Below are positions 23,687-35,443 of a stretch of DNA of 64,000 nucleotides, piece after piece. Location: the NCBI GenBank assembly GCA_037102815.1, contig BTPP01000002.1:2914001-2978000 (forward strand). Reading direction: 5' to 3'. Below the pieces are notes generated by a model, which saw only the letters and a program-made list of their open reading frames with translations, was not told the DNA's origin and made no database searches. This DNA comes from Neurospora intermedia (taxonomy: Eukaryota > Ascomycota > Sordariomycetes > Sordariales > Sordariaceae). Both the position numbers and the translations under genes were made by a program. Numbering within the stretch: the first letter of the stretch is position 1; every line of letters begins with the position of its first letter.

Positions 23687-24042
23687 TGAGGTAACGTTGT
23701 AGGAGACGGCTTATCAAGGTTATCTTAGCACAAGGATTTGGAAACCACCCCCCAGTGCAAGCCTAATGCTTGCAGCTGGTTAGACTTCAAGTTTTTAGAA
23801 CTTTTGGATAAACGACCCAAGGCACACTTGGGCCACCGTACGGGGGCGACTCTCGCTTGCATGTTGGATGGGGAATCCTTAATTGGAGTGGGACAGGCTT
23901 GCGGTCTCTCAAGCCCGCCTATCTCCTTTGGGAATAGCGTTTGGTAACGGGGAGACAGGGCAACAGCCGCTGTACACTACTGGTAGCCTAGCGCTTGGGC
24001 CAAGCAATCCAGAAATAGCCCATCAAGCGCCTTGGCAAATCC

Positions 24043-24079
24043 TCCTCCAGCTCCTCCTCCTCCTCCTCCTCCTCCTCCT
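24043..24079 (+). repeat. (CTC)n trinucleotide microsatellite
   Basis: A run of CTC units, with one GCT interruption, in the spacer downstream of the hypothetical gene. No function is inferred. Confidence 0.75.
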
Positions 24080-24474
24080 AAGTATTTAGCAGCTTCAATA
24101 GCATGTCCATCGCTGCCTCTCAAGCATCACTATAAATCTCCCAACCATTTAAGCTACAGTTGCCCGAGTAATGACACAAATTTCGATATCCAAAAGACTG
24201 CTACGATGTGTTCTGTGTAAACAAAGCAAATGGTAAAGATTGCGTCGGTCTAGACTTTTTGATGTGAGGTAATGAGCATCCATCATGCGGTGCTGACAAT
24301 TCCTCCCAACCTCGAAATATATGAAAATGAAAAATAGACAAATCGCTAACCAGACAGACCCCAACTTTTGACCAAACAAGCCACCCCTCCTCACCACAGC
24401 CCACAAATTGAAAAGTCCCGGATCATTCGACAAAGGAAACAACAAAAAAGTACAACGTAGCTATCCTATCTACT

Positions 24475-27032
24475 CTATCCCTCAGCATCCGCATGATGTT
24501 CCTCGTCAGAGCATTCACCTCCCCCAACCCCCATCGACGTCGTTCGATGCATCAACCTCTTACTTGCTACTATCCTTGGACTCTTTGATGGACTCTTGGG
24601 GCTCTTGGGGCTACTAATCCCCCCTTGTCCTTGCCCGGGGTGTCTTCGTTTCCTGACCGGCTCTGCTGCCCGCTTGCCTGCTTTGATTTGTTTCCTTCGC
24701 TTCATAGCGGCAGTGACAGCTGCGTCTGGCGTCGATAGAGGAAGCAATTTTTTGTTGCACGTGTCGTTTTGCTGCTCCTTATTTTTTTCCTCTTTCTCTT
24801 GCATCTTTTGTTTCCCTTTCTCTCTGTGTGTGTTCTCGGGTGTCTTGATCTCGGTGGTATCCTTGCTCTGGTTTCTGGGAGAAACCGGGGTGATAGGACG
24901 AGTATCACTGTTAGCAGAGGCCATCTCCGAACTTTGTATCCCACGACAATTCAAGACAACCGGCGTCCTCTTCGTTCCTCGCGACCCTTGCAACGAAAAG
25001 GTCCCATCACTCTCAAACGTCCGAGTTCGTGGAACATGGCCTACCACTCCATTGTAGATTTCTCCGCTGAGAGCGTGATGGTGTTGGGGTTTAGGCGAAT
25101 GAAGAGGGATAGGGGACATCAACCTTGAAGAGTCTTCATAGTCTGTCTCATCTGTATCATCCTCGACACCTGTGTCGAGGACATACCGCTGTTGTCCGAC
25201 TGCCCTCCCAAACGAACCGGCATTGATCGGAGTAGTGGTCCATGAGGAGCAACGGCAATGCTGGCTCTGAACTGGAACCGGGCTGGCTTCCCGCTCAAAG
25301 AGGGTGCTCGAGTCCAAGAGCCCGGGTAGCTGTGTACCATGTGCACCATAGCCGAAGTCATTGAAGAGGAGCTCTTCCTCGCTTTCACCGGTGTGACGCT
25401 GGTGTCCCTTGATGGAGGACGCGTCTGTTGATATGTAGTCGTCAATGTTGAAATTGTCGGGAGCTTCTGGTATCGGGAGAAATGTCAAGCTCGGTAATGG
25501 TGTGGCGCTCTTGAACGAGGTTTGGCTCAAGTTAACCGAGGTATCGGCTGTATGTTGGGATCTTGAAGGTGAAGACGGGTTGGATCTCATGTCCGAAATC
25601 GAGACAGTGGAGGATGAGCTGGACCATGATCGCTCGTGATGGTATTCGGGGTTCACCGCAAAACACTTCACTGACGATACATTGGATAATGGGCTATGGC
25701 CTCTTGGGGCCGATTGCTCCTCGCTCGCTGTTATACGATGAATTAGCATGCTAGACACGGGACCGTCTCCTCAGCCACCAACGAAAAGCTTAGATAGGCT
25801 ACTTACGTGATGATGGAGTAGGTTTGATAATCTGCGGCAGTGTCAAAGACAGAGTAGCATCCCCAGCAGACGGTTTCAGCGTACTAGCAGCGATGGTCCT
25901 GAGGGGCCATTCGATGACAGGAGGGTGATCATGCACTTCGGTATCCTGTTTTGTGGTGGCGGCTGTCCTCGGAACATTGGTGCTGTTGTTCGATTCGACA
26001 GGCAAATATGGATTGACAGATCTGGACTGTTGCAAATTACAGTTCACTGGCAGTCGTACACCTAGAGAAAGCGTTCTATCCGGATGTGCGTAGGAAGAAG
26101 ATTTTGGTTCATAGGATGTTGTTGCCCGCGGCGAGGTCTGGGAGATGGTCGAGTTGGTCGCCAAATCGATAGGCGGATTCAAAGCCACCGCTGGTGCCCT
26201 GGCTCTACGGCTGTTCGGTTCCGATTCAAGCTGTTTTGTGATCTCATCCATCTTTGACTTTTCCGAGATCATGGAGGAACGAGCATAAAACGCCTTGACC
26301 GAGGGTGAGTCCAGGTTGTGACCGTTTTCTCCCAGATTCCTCTCTGCAACATCCTCGCCATAATCTCTGATGCCTGTAGCTTTCATTCGTATCTTGAAGT
26401 TGATGGGCTTGATTTCAGAGTGCGCTTCGATTATATCTCTGTAACGGCTTCCGGTATTGCTGACAATAGAGTTACTTCTTGAATGTACCGAAGGAGCAAC
26501 TTGTGGCTGGGCGAAGACAATGGTATCAATCCCATTCTGAGAAATTGATCGGGGACGTGGTGAGGTCTCGGGTCTGGTCATACGGAATGAAAGTGGAGGT
26601 GGTCTCTTGAGGAGGCTTTTCGCACCTCGTGTAACTCGTAAACTGCCACCGGCCCCTAACGAGCGAGAAAGTGTCCGAAACCCATTCGGGGCTGAGCTTG
26701 GTCGCTCGATATCCTCCGCTCGAAAGCTAGGGGTGACGGGACTTGGCATTGGGAATCCATCGGCCACTAATCCATCGGCTTTGACGGCAATCTGGGCATC
26801 GCTGACATCTCGCGGAAGGATCTTGATTTGGAGCGGTCCATTTCCTCGTGCCGGATTCGTTCCTATCTGTGTTAGTACATAAGTGGCTTGACGCGATGAA
26901 GTATAAGTGTGAGAGCTCACCTAGAACTGGGGGTGCTCCAGCAACCATAGCCTCATAATCTAACGATTTGGGAGACACATCCACCTTGCTCTTGTTACCC
27001 GACCTCTTGCTGAATAGTCTAAGAAAGCCCAT
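24475..27032 (-). CDS. Hypothetical protein, 806 aa, largely disordered, basic Ser-Pro-rich C-terminus
   Basis: Exons on the minus strand: 27032-26921, 26862-25807 and 25727-24475 (2,421 nt, in frame). Intron 1 has a textbook TACTAAC branch point and GTGAGC donor; intron 2 has GTAAGT and TGCTAAT. I do not recognise the family. The N-terminus (MGFLRLFSKRSGNKSK) is basic. Residues to about 390 are polar, with LKRPPPLSFRMTR and scattered TSPR-type sites. The last third has an acidic patch (VEDDTDETDYEDS), a Lys/Glu stretch, then a Lys/Arg-rich segment with repeated SPKSP motifs. This composition suggests a phosphorylated, possibly nuclear or scaffold protein, but that is inference. Splicing signals and length support a real gene. 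Confidence 0.8.
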
Positions 27033-29933
27033 TGTGATGACTGGAAGCTGCTATCAGCAGCTAGAAAGACTTTGCAGCCAGCCCAAAGGTTCAAGGTGAG
27101 AGCACCCTAGGGGGATTAAAGATGTTGTCGGTCTGTGGATAAGCGCAGACACCAAACTCAAAACTAGTTTGGTATCCAGCTTCCAAAATAAGTACCTTGG
27201 TTGAGTTTTGTGTCGAACTAGGCGTAGGATATTAGAAGTGATCAACCAGAAATCTCAACAAAGTCTATGTTGTAAAGTGAAAGACGCAATGTAGGAAGCG
27301 GGAAAACGAGGGAGGAAAACAGTAACAGAAAAGTCACAGGGTGGCAGAAGCAGATCGAGAAAAGTAGCAGAAGGAAAGAAAAGGAGGAGGGGGGAAGAAG
27401 AAAGCAAACAAAATCCGCCGGTATTTCTTCGAGAAGGATGGGTTTCCTAGCCATCGTTCCAGACCAAGAAGAAATGCCCCCCGAGCCTGCAGTTTACCAC
27501 GCAATAAAAGCGGCTGCTGAGGATGAAGGACATGTTCACTCAGCATCTCGCTGGCACAGCATGCGCAGCTGAGGTACTAGGTTACGCCGTGGGCTTCCGA
27601 GAGGTTGCCATGAGAGGCTCAGTGTCCGTGGAATTCGCTTCTGCATACTAGACAGCCCAATTGACTTGACACTGGCTTTGTTCAAGTGGTGAAGAGTCGG
27701 GATTGGTTGGAATAGGTTTGACATGGCTCACATCTTGGGGTTTCCCCGGCGTGAGGTAGCACACTCGGGAGGATGAGTACATGTCGAGTGAGCGTGTCTG
27801 TTTCTGATTTCTCTCTCCTCACACCGTATCTGGCATTTCTTGCCTGTCTTCACTAGGTAGCACTGACTGGGTGAAGTTCATGACAGTGGAGCGTCAAGCA
27901 ACAGCCGCTCGACATGATGACTGTCCAGCTTTGTATGTCGCGGGGAATGAAGGGCATACGGATGTTTGAGTTCTTGCTTATTTCGAGCAGTGAGGCTGCC
28001 GTACAGCGTTTGTTTGAAGTCGTCTGTGGCGGATGATCTACGATATTGGACTGGACCAACGGACATCAACCTTCCGTCATGGAGATATCTGTCAGGTACC
28101 CTGTCCCTTCGCTTCGGTCACATCAGTCTCCCTGCGTTTGCTTCGCTTCTGCCACTCTCGCCTCATGCATCGCCCGCCTCGATTGCAGTGGTGTGTTTCT
28201 AACAGAATTAGGGAAGGCGCTGTTTGTGGTCGGTAACTAAGGTAGTCAGGCGTCATCATCTCAGCTGCAGTTGCTGCTTTGGGTCAGTGATAAATTACCA
28301 TGGATGATTCATGTTACCATGGCCGACGCACAAGCAAGACACGCATCGCTGATGATCCCAGCTGATATGGGTGATCGAAGTAAACAAATGACCGAAACTA
28401 GCACGGCTAGGAATCAAGAAGAAGCTTGATGGTACAGGAGCGAGAAGAATGGGGTAGCTACCACTGATCTCATCCCGAGAAGCAAGGGAGCTAGGCGACC
28501 CCCCTGGCCTGATTATATTCAGCGATCTTTGCGATGTCTGGCGCAATGATCGCTGCTTGGGCGGTTACTAGCCGAACGTCTGGGGGCTTCGTTTTCTCGC
28601 CTGGACGCCTCGAAGGCCTCGCTACCCAATCACAGCCCATGTCGCCATCTGATTTGGGGGCCTTCGCTTTCTTTCCATGCAGCAAACTGTCTGTTTCCAT
28701 CCTTCTAGCGGTTCAGAAGAACCGGGGTCTTTTTTGAGGTAGGATGGTCCCTTGTCAGCGACACTACCCTCAGGAGCCATTCATAGGGGGTCGAAGATGT
28801 CTTGGCTTTCCCTCAGAAGTACGCCAACGTTCGTATACTTTCGGTTTCCAAAAGTTTGTAGAGTCACGTCTAACACAGTATGATGGACTAAACTTGAATT
28901 ACAAAGGGGCCTCCCAAGGCCAACAATCCTGTTCATATCCCAAGTAGTGAACGATCAAGGATACAGAGGTTTCACGTACTTATCAGAAGATTAGACCTGA
29001 CTTTATCTTTGGGAATTGCTTCGCAGAGCAGGCGTGATCGCTGCTATCAGATCTCTTACCAAAGAGTCCAGAGCTTCAAGGATTCGTGGCATCCGCGGAG
29101 CCACCCGACTTCTTCCTCCACGGAAGCAATCAGAGTGGCCCAGATAGCTCACGTTCCAAGGCCGTGTTAATTTATTCCCGTTTGGCCATGCCAGTTCCCG
29201 TCGGCAGAAGGGTTTTGCCTTGTTTGTGCCCGCTTGCTCCGGCCGTTACCCATATGGATGAGTAGCCACTTGTTGACCTGGTTTTTGGTTTTCGAGTGCT
29301 CATTAGCCCCGTCATGCTGTTGAGACGTTCTTATTTTCGCGAATCGCTCTGAGTTCTTGACATAAGTTGCAGGGGTATGCCGGTAGCCAGACTGCTTCTC
29401 GTATCACGTATTCGTCGCACTTGTCCGGTGTCATGTTGCTCGAATCTGATCGTTGTCCTTGTCAACTATGCATGCCTGGACCTTCCCCAGGAGCCCCTTA
29501 TGTAGGGAAAAGTGTCACATGTATAGTAGTCGCCGGGATAACTCAGCTCCACCCGAGGCCGATCAAGAGCCTCCGTAGTCCCGGCCACGAGAAACTGGGG
29601 ATTTCTCTTGACCGACATTCCAGAGATCCTACCAAACTGATGCTTCCCAATACTTTGTGATTGAGACGGGTTCCGGGTGCCTGGACTCCGACGAGTAGCA
29701 ATTGGAAAATTCCTGTGACATTTCAAGTAAATCTATGCTATGTCTTTGCACCGTCATCAATAATCCATGCATGGAATACTCGTGGGACTTGTACATACGC
29801 TTGCTGATAGTCAACCCTTTTTATCCCTTGAGCTGGTTCTACAACACAAGGCAAGGCGGAATCCTGGTGTAAGGGCTTATTTTGCGTCTTCCAACAACTC
29901 GAGCAGGAGATGCACATCTCTTCCACCCACTCT
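27033..29933. other. Spacer between hypothetical gene and UCH gene
   Basis: This 2.9-kb stretch holds the promoter of the leftward hypothetical gene (immediately right of 27032, with A/G-rich tracts to about 27420) and the 3' side of the UCH gene. Frames are all below 100 codons without recognisable domains, and no TIRs or tRNA boxes were found. Nothing else is supported. Confidence 0.4.
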
Positions 29934-30695
29934 CTAATCGAAGCTGCCGGCAAGTGCCACACAGCTGAACCTCAAATCGCCGCCCCCTCTCTCTAGGAAC
30001 TTGAGCGGTCCAAGCGTCAACGCCGCTTGGCTCAGGACATCATCGTCCTTGCCAAGTTCACCCCTCTTCAGCGGTCCCTTTCTGCGTCCGTCTAGCTCCC
30101 ACAAGCCTCCATCCTCGGTCTTGACGAAGCATACATAGTGCAGATCGACCTCGTCCGTAGCGGCCGGTGCTTCGGTATCGCCCTGGGTCGCCGCGCTCTT
30201 GTGGGCATTAGCCAGCTCAGAGTTCGTTTCCAGCACTCTTGCCCTCGCAACGGGATCCAGCGGTGTCGCATCCTTGATAATTTTGTCCAGAGTCGAGCCC
30301 TCTTCCACAAGCTGGCGGGCCGGCCCGTTGATGGCCGCATGAAGCAGACCCATCAGACCGCAAGCGTTGCGAATTGTCTGGCGAAACCAGAGAACAGGCT
30401 CTAGGGGGCCCTTGCCAGAGTAGTCTTCGAGGAGAGAGTCCTCCGCGAGGCGAGCCGATTCGTAGGCGGCCGAGACGGGGAAGACCATCAGCAGGGCCAA
30501 GGCAGGGCGCGGGACGAAGGCGAGCATGTCTGGGTCGGTGAGGGAGTAGACGTCGTGTACCTGGAGGGAGGTCGAGAGACCGAGCTTATGAAGGAGGCTG
30601 GTCATGAGTTCGGGGTTGGCTTCGAGGGGGATGAAGGCCGGACGATCGGAAGCAGCGGGCACGCCGCCGTGGGGATCAACTTCGTTGGAGGCCAT
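29934..30695 (-). CDS. Ubiquitin carboxyl-terminal hydrolase, UCH-L1/L3 (Yuh1) family, 253 aa
   Basis: A single uninterrupted frame of 762 nt. The catalytic set is complete: oxyanion Gln106 and nucleophile Cys112 in RQTIRNACGLMGLLHA, His186 in VDLHYVCF and Asp202 in LWELDGRRKGP. The Leu-rich crossover-loop region lies between Cys and His. Length fits the small UCH class, which removes short adducts from the ubiquitin C-terminus and recycles ubiquitin or NEDD8 in the cytosol. The N-terminus MASNEVDPHGGV is a short polar extension before FIPLEANPELM, where the family homology usually begins. The start context (CATCATGGC) is good. Confidence 0.93.
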   Translation of the reverse strand: MASNEVDPHGGVPAASDRPAFIPLEANPELMTSLLHKLGLSTSLQVHDVYSLTDPDMLAFVPRPALALLMVFPVSAAYESARLAEDSLLEDYSGKGPLEPVLWFRQTIRNACGLMGLLHAAINGPARQLVEEGSTLDKIIKDATPLDPVARARVLETNSELANAHKSAATQGDTEAPAATDEVDLHYVCFVKTEDGGLWELDGRRKGPLKRGELGKDDDVLSQAALTLGPLKFLERGGGDLRFSCVALAGSFD

Positions 30696-31549
30696 GATGG
30701 TGGTAGTTCGGGAGGTCTATCTGTGCGCTTGGTTGTCTTTGATGCTGAAGATATCTCCAAATAACTTGATCAGCTTATGCTCGATGAGAGTGCCTAGATT
30801 ATACCTAGAGTACCGGCAGCTTGATGAAGCTTGACCCCGCGATCGGCGCGCAAAATAACCCGCTCTGATCTACCCAGCTGGGGTCCGGTTGCTGTTAGCA
30901 GAAGTCTGAAGCTTACCTTGTTATTTTCCACCTGTTAGGCTTGCTGTGGAAGTTGTGGTGATGGGTTGGTGATTTGTCGTGGTGGAACGACAGCTGTAAT
31001 GGGAAAGAATTGTTGCCAGTGATGGATGGTGCCTAACGAAGTAAAGAGAGAGAGCTACTACCTCTACCTAGGTAACCGAGGGCACCCATGTGATGATATC
31101 ATATGCACACTGTGGAGACCTCGACAGTGGATGCAGTGGTGGGAGCGCAGCCCCAGAGACAGCTAAACCCGCTAGGCGCTTCAAGAACAGCACAGTATAC
31201 CTATCTGTACACTACACTAATCACCATGCAGTGGAACATAATACTCGAGCGGTCCACATCGAAATGTCTGAAAGAGATCAGGGGCAGCAACACCAAGGGC
31301 AAAAGAAGACTAGAAATTGTAGCTACAGAGAGGAACTTGTACTTCCAAGAAGCTTTTATACATCGAATAACAACTCCCCAATCGCTTTAAGCTAACCAAC
31401 TTGCCCCCTAATACCAACGCCGACCGTCCATGTAGTTCTACTGGCATTCAAATCCGTTTCGGTAGAGATACATATATCATAATACACGCCCAGCTCCAAG
31501 CTTCCATATAGTACAAATACTTTCCATGTAGTCCGGATGTTGGAGGTCT
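30696..31549. other. Spacer between UCH and SUV3 genes
   Basis: Both genes run leftward; this holds the UCH promoter and the SUV3 3' UTR. A TACCTAGGTAACC motif is at about 31065. No other feature is supported. Confidence 0.5.
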
Positions 31550-34011
31550 TTATCCTCGAGAGACACGGCTGTTGAGGCTCTCAGTTGTCCTGCGAGCGCG
31601 AACTGGCAGAGCCGCATTGACCTCCTTCTTCTCCCGATACAGCGGCTCCTCGTGTCCCTCCGCGTCCCACAAACCGGGCCCGCTCTCAGCGACAGGAGCC
31701 TCCTCAGGCTCTGCACCAAGGAGTTTCTCTTCCTTCTTGCTATGCGACTGGGCCTGGCGTCTGAGCATCTCACGACGTCTTTGTTGCTTGTCTGCCTCGT
31801 AATCGGCAGCTTCCAGACAGTTTGTGATCTTCTCCTCAACCAGAGATTTGACGTGAAACGCCAGTTTTTGGCTGACAAACACGCCACGATACCGATAGCT
31901 GAGCCACAGATACAGAGTGACAGCTTTATGGAGACCTTCGAGTCGCAGCAGATAGTTCTTTTGTCCCTGGGGATCAAGCTGTGAAGCATCAACATCGAGC
32001 GCCTCCAGATCAACCTCGGGAATTTCGAGCAAGTGACCTCCGGATAAGTTGGCAATACTCCAAGCGAATGCCCTGAGAATGTCTTTTTGACCCTTTTCCC
32101 GGAGTGAAACGGGGGCTGTCAGCAAGACCGATCGGTCGTATATGCTGAGGTCGAACTCCTTGAGGACATCGGAGATGTCGAGATGCTCGCCAAAGCTGCA
32201 CATGTTGAAGGAGCTCGAGAGCCGTGCCATTTCCCTGAGCCTGGACAGAACGAACGCAAGTGGAATATCGGGAGAGAACAGGGAGGCAAACCGCTCGATG
32301 ATGTGCGATGGCGGCAAGATACCCGCCGCGGCAATGGGCTTGGCGTCGTTTTGAAGATGTTTTCTGATAACACCGAGATCCTGATCATCCATAGCTGTGA
32401 CGAAGCCCGGCGCTCCCCACTTGCTAAAGGCAGACGTAGCTGAAGTCTCCTCTTCTTTGCCGGAGCGAACAGCGTCAGTGGCTGTCCTATAACGACCAGC
32501 CCTACCGCCAATCTGCTTAACTTCCGGGATTGTTAGGGGGCGGTGCGCCATGCCATCAAATTTGAATGCCGATTCGAAGACGACGCGCTTAATCTCTAGG
32601 TTCAGACCCATGCCGATAGCATCACTGGCGACCAGGAAATCGTACTCGTTGTTCGGGTCATTGAACAAGGCAGCCTGCGCCGCTCTGGTTTCGGGCGGCA
32701 ACGAGCCATAAACAATGGCACATTTACGCCCAGTCGCTTCTTCGATACCAGCTTTCAGAGAGTGCAAATTGACCCGAGAAAACGAGATAACAGCGTCGCC
32801 TTTTTGGAGATTCTTGAAGTCGGTGCCAACAGCTTGCTCCATGGGAAGCAAGGGGTTCAGTCTCTGATAACGATGCACGATACACTTGTCACCCAAGCGA
32901 GCACAGAGTTCCTGTATCAGATCAACCACTCTTTCCTCGCCACAGAGATGAAGCTCCTTTGCTTGGCAGCCCAGAACTGCCTGGGTCCAAGCCCAACCAC
33001 GGTGTTCGTCGGCGATCATTTGAATTTCGTCAATGACGGCGACATCAACCTTCCAGTTCAATGGCGTCATTTCCACCGTACAACTTCGGAAGAACATGTC
33101 GGCGTCTTCCGGTATCCTCTGTTCCTCGCCTGTGATGAGGGCACACGATTTGCCCTTTGCAGTAAATCGCGTGTATATTTCGTGCGCCAGTAGTCGGAGG
33201 GGGCCGGCATAGATGCCCGATTTCGCGTTTTCCAGAGCTTTCAAGGCGTTGTAGGTCTTTCCAGAGTTCGTCGGGCCGACGTGCAGGTGAATAGTGCGCT
33301 GCAGTTGGCGAGTCGCAGGGAACCATTCGTAAGGGAAGCGCAAATCGGCCAGTCGTAGGTGTAGCTCTGTGGTGGACTTGGAGAACTGCTTGCGCATCAA
33401 GAAGGTCTGAAGCGCGTAACGAAGCTCCTTGGTCAATCCTGCCGCATCCCCCTTGATAAAGGCAGAGCGCAAGTTCCAGAACAGAGGGTTATCAGTCCGC
33501 GACGTCATGCCAAGTGCGCTGGCCAGATGAAAGGACCTCTTCAGAGCCTCTTTGAAGAAGGAGATCTCTTGGTAGTAGCTCTCTTGAGTGTGCAGTCCGA
33601 ATGCTCTGTATTCCCGGTGCTCTGGGTCCCATTGTCCCAATTCCCATAGGAGATGATTCAGACGGTGCTTTGTAAGGTCGTAGAACTCGTCGTATCTCTG
33701 CCGCAGCGCCGGCTCCGAGGGCGTCGTCCTGCGCTGTGCCCTTTCCCGGTCATTGAGGCGTCGTCGAAGCTGTTCATCAGCTGGCAAATCCTGCAAGGCG
33801 AAAGAAGGTCAGCAATCCGGAAGATGAGAGGTCGGACCGGAGGATGTCGAGGGAATCTAACATTAAAAGATCTAATTGAAGTGTCGGAAGCAGTCTTGGA
33901 GCTGCGCGGCGCGGGCTTCTTGGGTGGTTTAGACGACTTCACCCGAAAGCGGCGAGTAACGAGGACTGCGCTCCGCGGACATCTCCAGGCCTGCCCTAAC
34001 AACGCATTCAT
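31550..34011 (-). CDS. SUV3: Mitochondrial ATP-dependent RNA helicase SUV3, 796 aa
   Basis: Exons on the minus strand: 34011-33862 and 33790-31550 (2,391 nt; phase-0 intron of 71 nt with GTTAGA donor and TGCTGAC branch point). Exon 1 codes an Arg/Ser-rich presequence without acidic residues (about residues 1-38), typical of mitochondrial import. Helicase motifs: GPTNSGKT (Walker A, near 219), DEIQM (near 301), SDAIGMGLN (near 437) and GGRAGR (near 476). These are characteristic of the Suv3 branch of DExH helicases, which works with an exoribonuclease in the mitochondrial degradosome to turn over RNA and excised introns. The last 70 residues are charged and probably disordered. The gene is divergent from the R-SNARE gene, with 637 bp between start codons. 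Confidence 0.95.
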
Positions 34012-34648
34012 GACGGTGGACGAGGTGCGCCGGCGATCATGCTCGTCGTTCGAGTGGACACAGAGTGTTGGCTTTTCAGAGGCGTGAACTTTGAGCCCGG
34101 AACAACGTGGGATGGAGGCGCTACAACAATTCTTATCGTGGAGTTTCTGACCCTCGGATCCAATTCTTTTTCTTTATCGCTTGGTTCCTGTCCCTCCACA
34201 GACGGGAGCACTCCCTCTCTTGGCACTGTGCTGTCTTTGACCCCTGCAGTGGGACTCCCTCCCGTCGCTATTCACCCCCGGCTGAACTCGAAACTGACCC
34301 ACCCGCCAAGCCCACAAGGCCGTCAAAGGTGGAGTGGTCCTGCATCGTCATCATGCAGCCCGTGAGTGGACAGTGACACCCGACTCACTGCTGAGCCCGC
34401 TCTGTAACCTCAGTGGCAACCACCGTGACCGACAGCTACACTGCTACACTAAGTAGAAACAGCATTTTTCGAATCTCGGGTCTCGATTAGTTCAGCATCG
34501 ATCATATCATTCGAGCACCACGAGCCGCGATCTGCCATCCTGAGACTTGGACGCTGAGCCATTCAACCTTCTTTCACACACAACACCCCGCGGCCTGGTG
34601 ATTCCGACCCAAGGAAATCTCGCTATACCTCTTTGCGCGCATCCAAAA
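34012..34648. other. Bidirectional promoter region between SUV3 and the R-SNARE gene
   Basis: The two start codons face away from each other across this 637-bp stretch, so both promoters must be here. The right third is pyrimidine-rich, like the leader of the R-SNARE mRNA. No conserved operator is recognised. Confidence 0.55.
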
Positions 34649-35443
34649 ATGGCTTCATCATCGACTTCAGCAACTCCTCTCCTCTAGTACGTTACTTCAC
34701 CACCTTACTTATTCCACAAGCCCTCGCCGATCACTGACACCCATCTCCGCAGCTCCTGCATCGCCCACAACACCACCATCCTAGCCGAGTGCACCACCTC
34801 CGCCTCGTCCCAGACCTCCTCCCTCGCCTCGCTGATTCTCCCCAAGATCGACCACTCGACCCCCCAAAAGCTCACCTACACTCATGGCTCCTACCACATC
34901 CACTACATGTCCGAGTCGCCCTCGGACTGGACGTCGCAGCCCTCTGCCTCATCCGCGGGGGGGCTCACCTTTTTGGTCGTAGCCGACTCCTCCCTAGGGC
35001 GCCGCATCCCCTTCGGTTTCTTGGTGGAAGTCCGCAAGCGCTTTCTAGCCCAATACCCCCCTGGGCCGACCAACGATTTCTCGGACATGCCCAACTACGG
35101 CACGGCCTCGTTCAACTCGGAGCTCAAGACGCTCATGGTCGACTACGGCACCACGGGCCAGGGACAAAACGATGCAATCACCAATGCTAAGCGGGAGATT
35201 GAAGATGTGAAGGGCATCATGACTAGGAACATTGAGGGTCTGCTGGAGAGAGGCGAGAGGATTGATTTGTTGGTGGATAAGACGGATAGGTTGGGCGGCA
35301 GCGCGCGCGAGTTCAGGGTTAGGAGCAGGGGGCTCAAGCGCAAGATGTGGTGGAAGAACGTGAAGCTGATGGCGTTGTTGGCACTGGTGGTGGTGTTGAT
35401 TGTGCTGTCGATTGTGATTGCGGTGAAGAACAGCTTGCCATGA
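34649..35443 (+). CDS. VAMP7/Nyv1-type longin R-SNARE, 242 aa
   Basis: Exons 34649-34686 and 34753-35443 (729 nt, in frame; GTACGT donor, CGCAG acceptor). The first exon codes 12 residues plus part of Tyr13; splicing yields LLYSCIAHNTTILAE, the conserved start of VAMP7 longin domains. The longin domain runs to about residue 150. The SNARE motif follows (about 153-213), with the zero-layer Arg at 179 in NIEGLLERGERI and the family segment LLVDKTDRL. One C-terminal membrane helix (about 217-238) ends four residues from the stop. Relatives drive fusion at late endosomes and vacuoles, and in some fungi traffic to the hyphal tip. Assignment to the family is firm; the exact fusion step is inferred. 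Confidence 0.94.

Larger units (their letters stand above)
23087..23838. mobile_element. Non-autonomous DNA element, 752 bp, 31-bp TIRs, TA target duplication
   Basis: The ends are inverted repeats (23087-23117 and 23808-23838) starting CGGTGGCCCAAGTGTGCC, 30 of 31 positions matching. TA flanks each end (23085-23086 and 23839-23840), as in the Tc1/mariner group. The interior holds a 200-bp CT tract, a long G-run, a direct repeat of an ATCCATTTGCATTATTACC-like unit (near 23467 and 23523) and an octamer array. No transposase is encoded. Its ends differ from those of the MITE at 5986, so it is a separate family. Confidence 0.8.
22234..24474. other. Spacer between TM9 gene and hypothetical gene, holding a 752-bp element
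   Basis: This contains the TM9 promoter on its left side and the MITE-like element at 23087-23838. A (CTC)n run sits at about 24043-24079. Reading frames here are low-complexity artefacts of pyrimidine tracts. No gene is supported. Confidence 0.5.
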
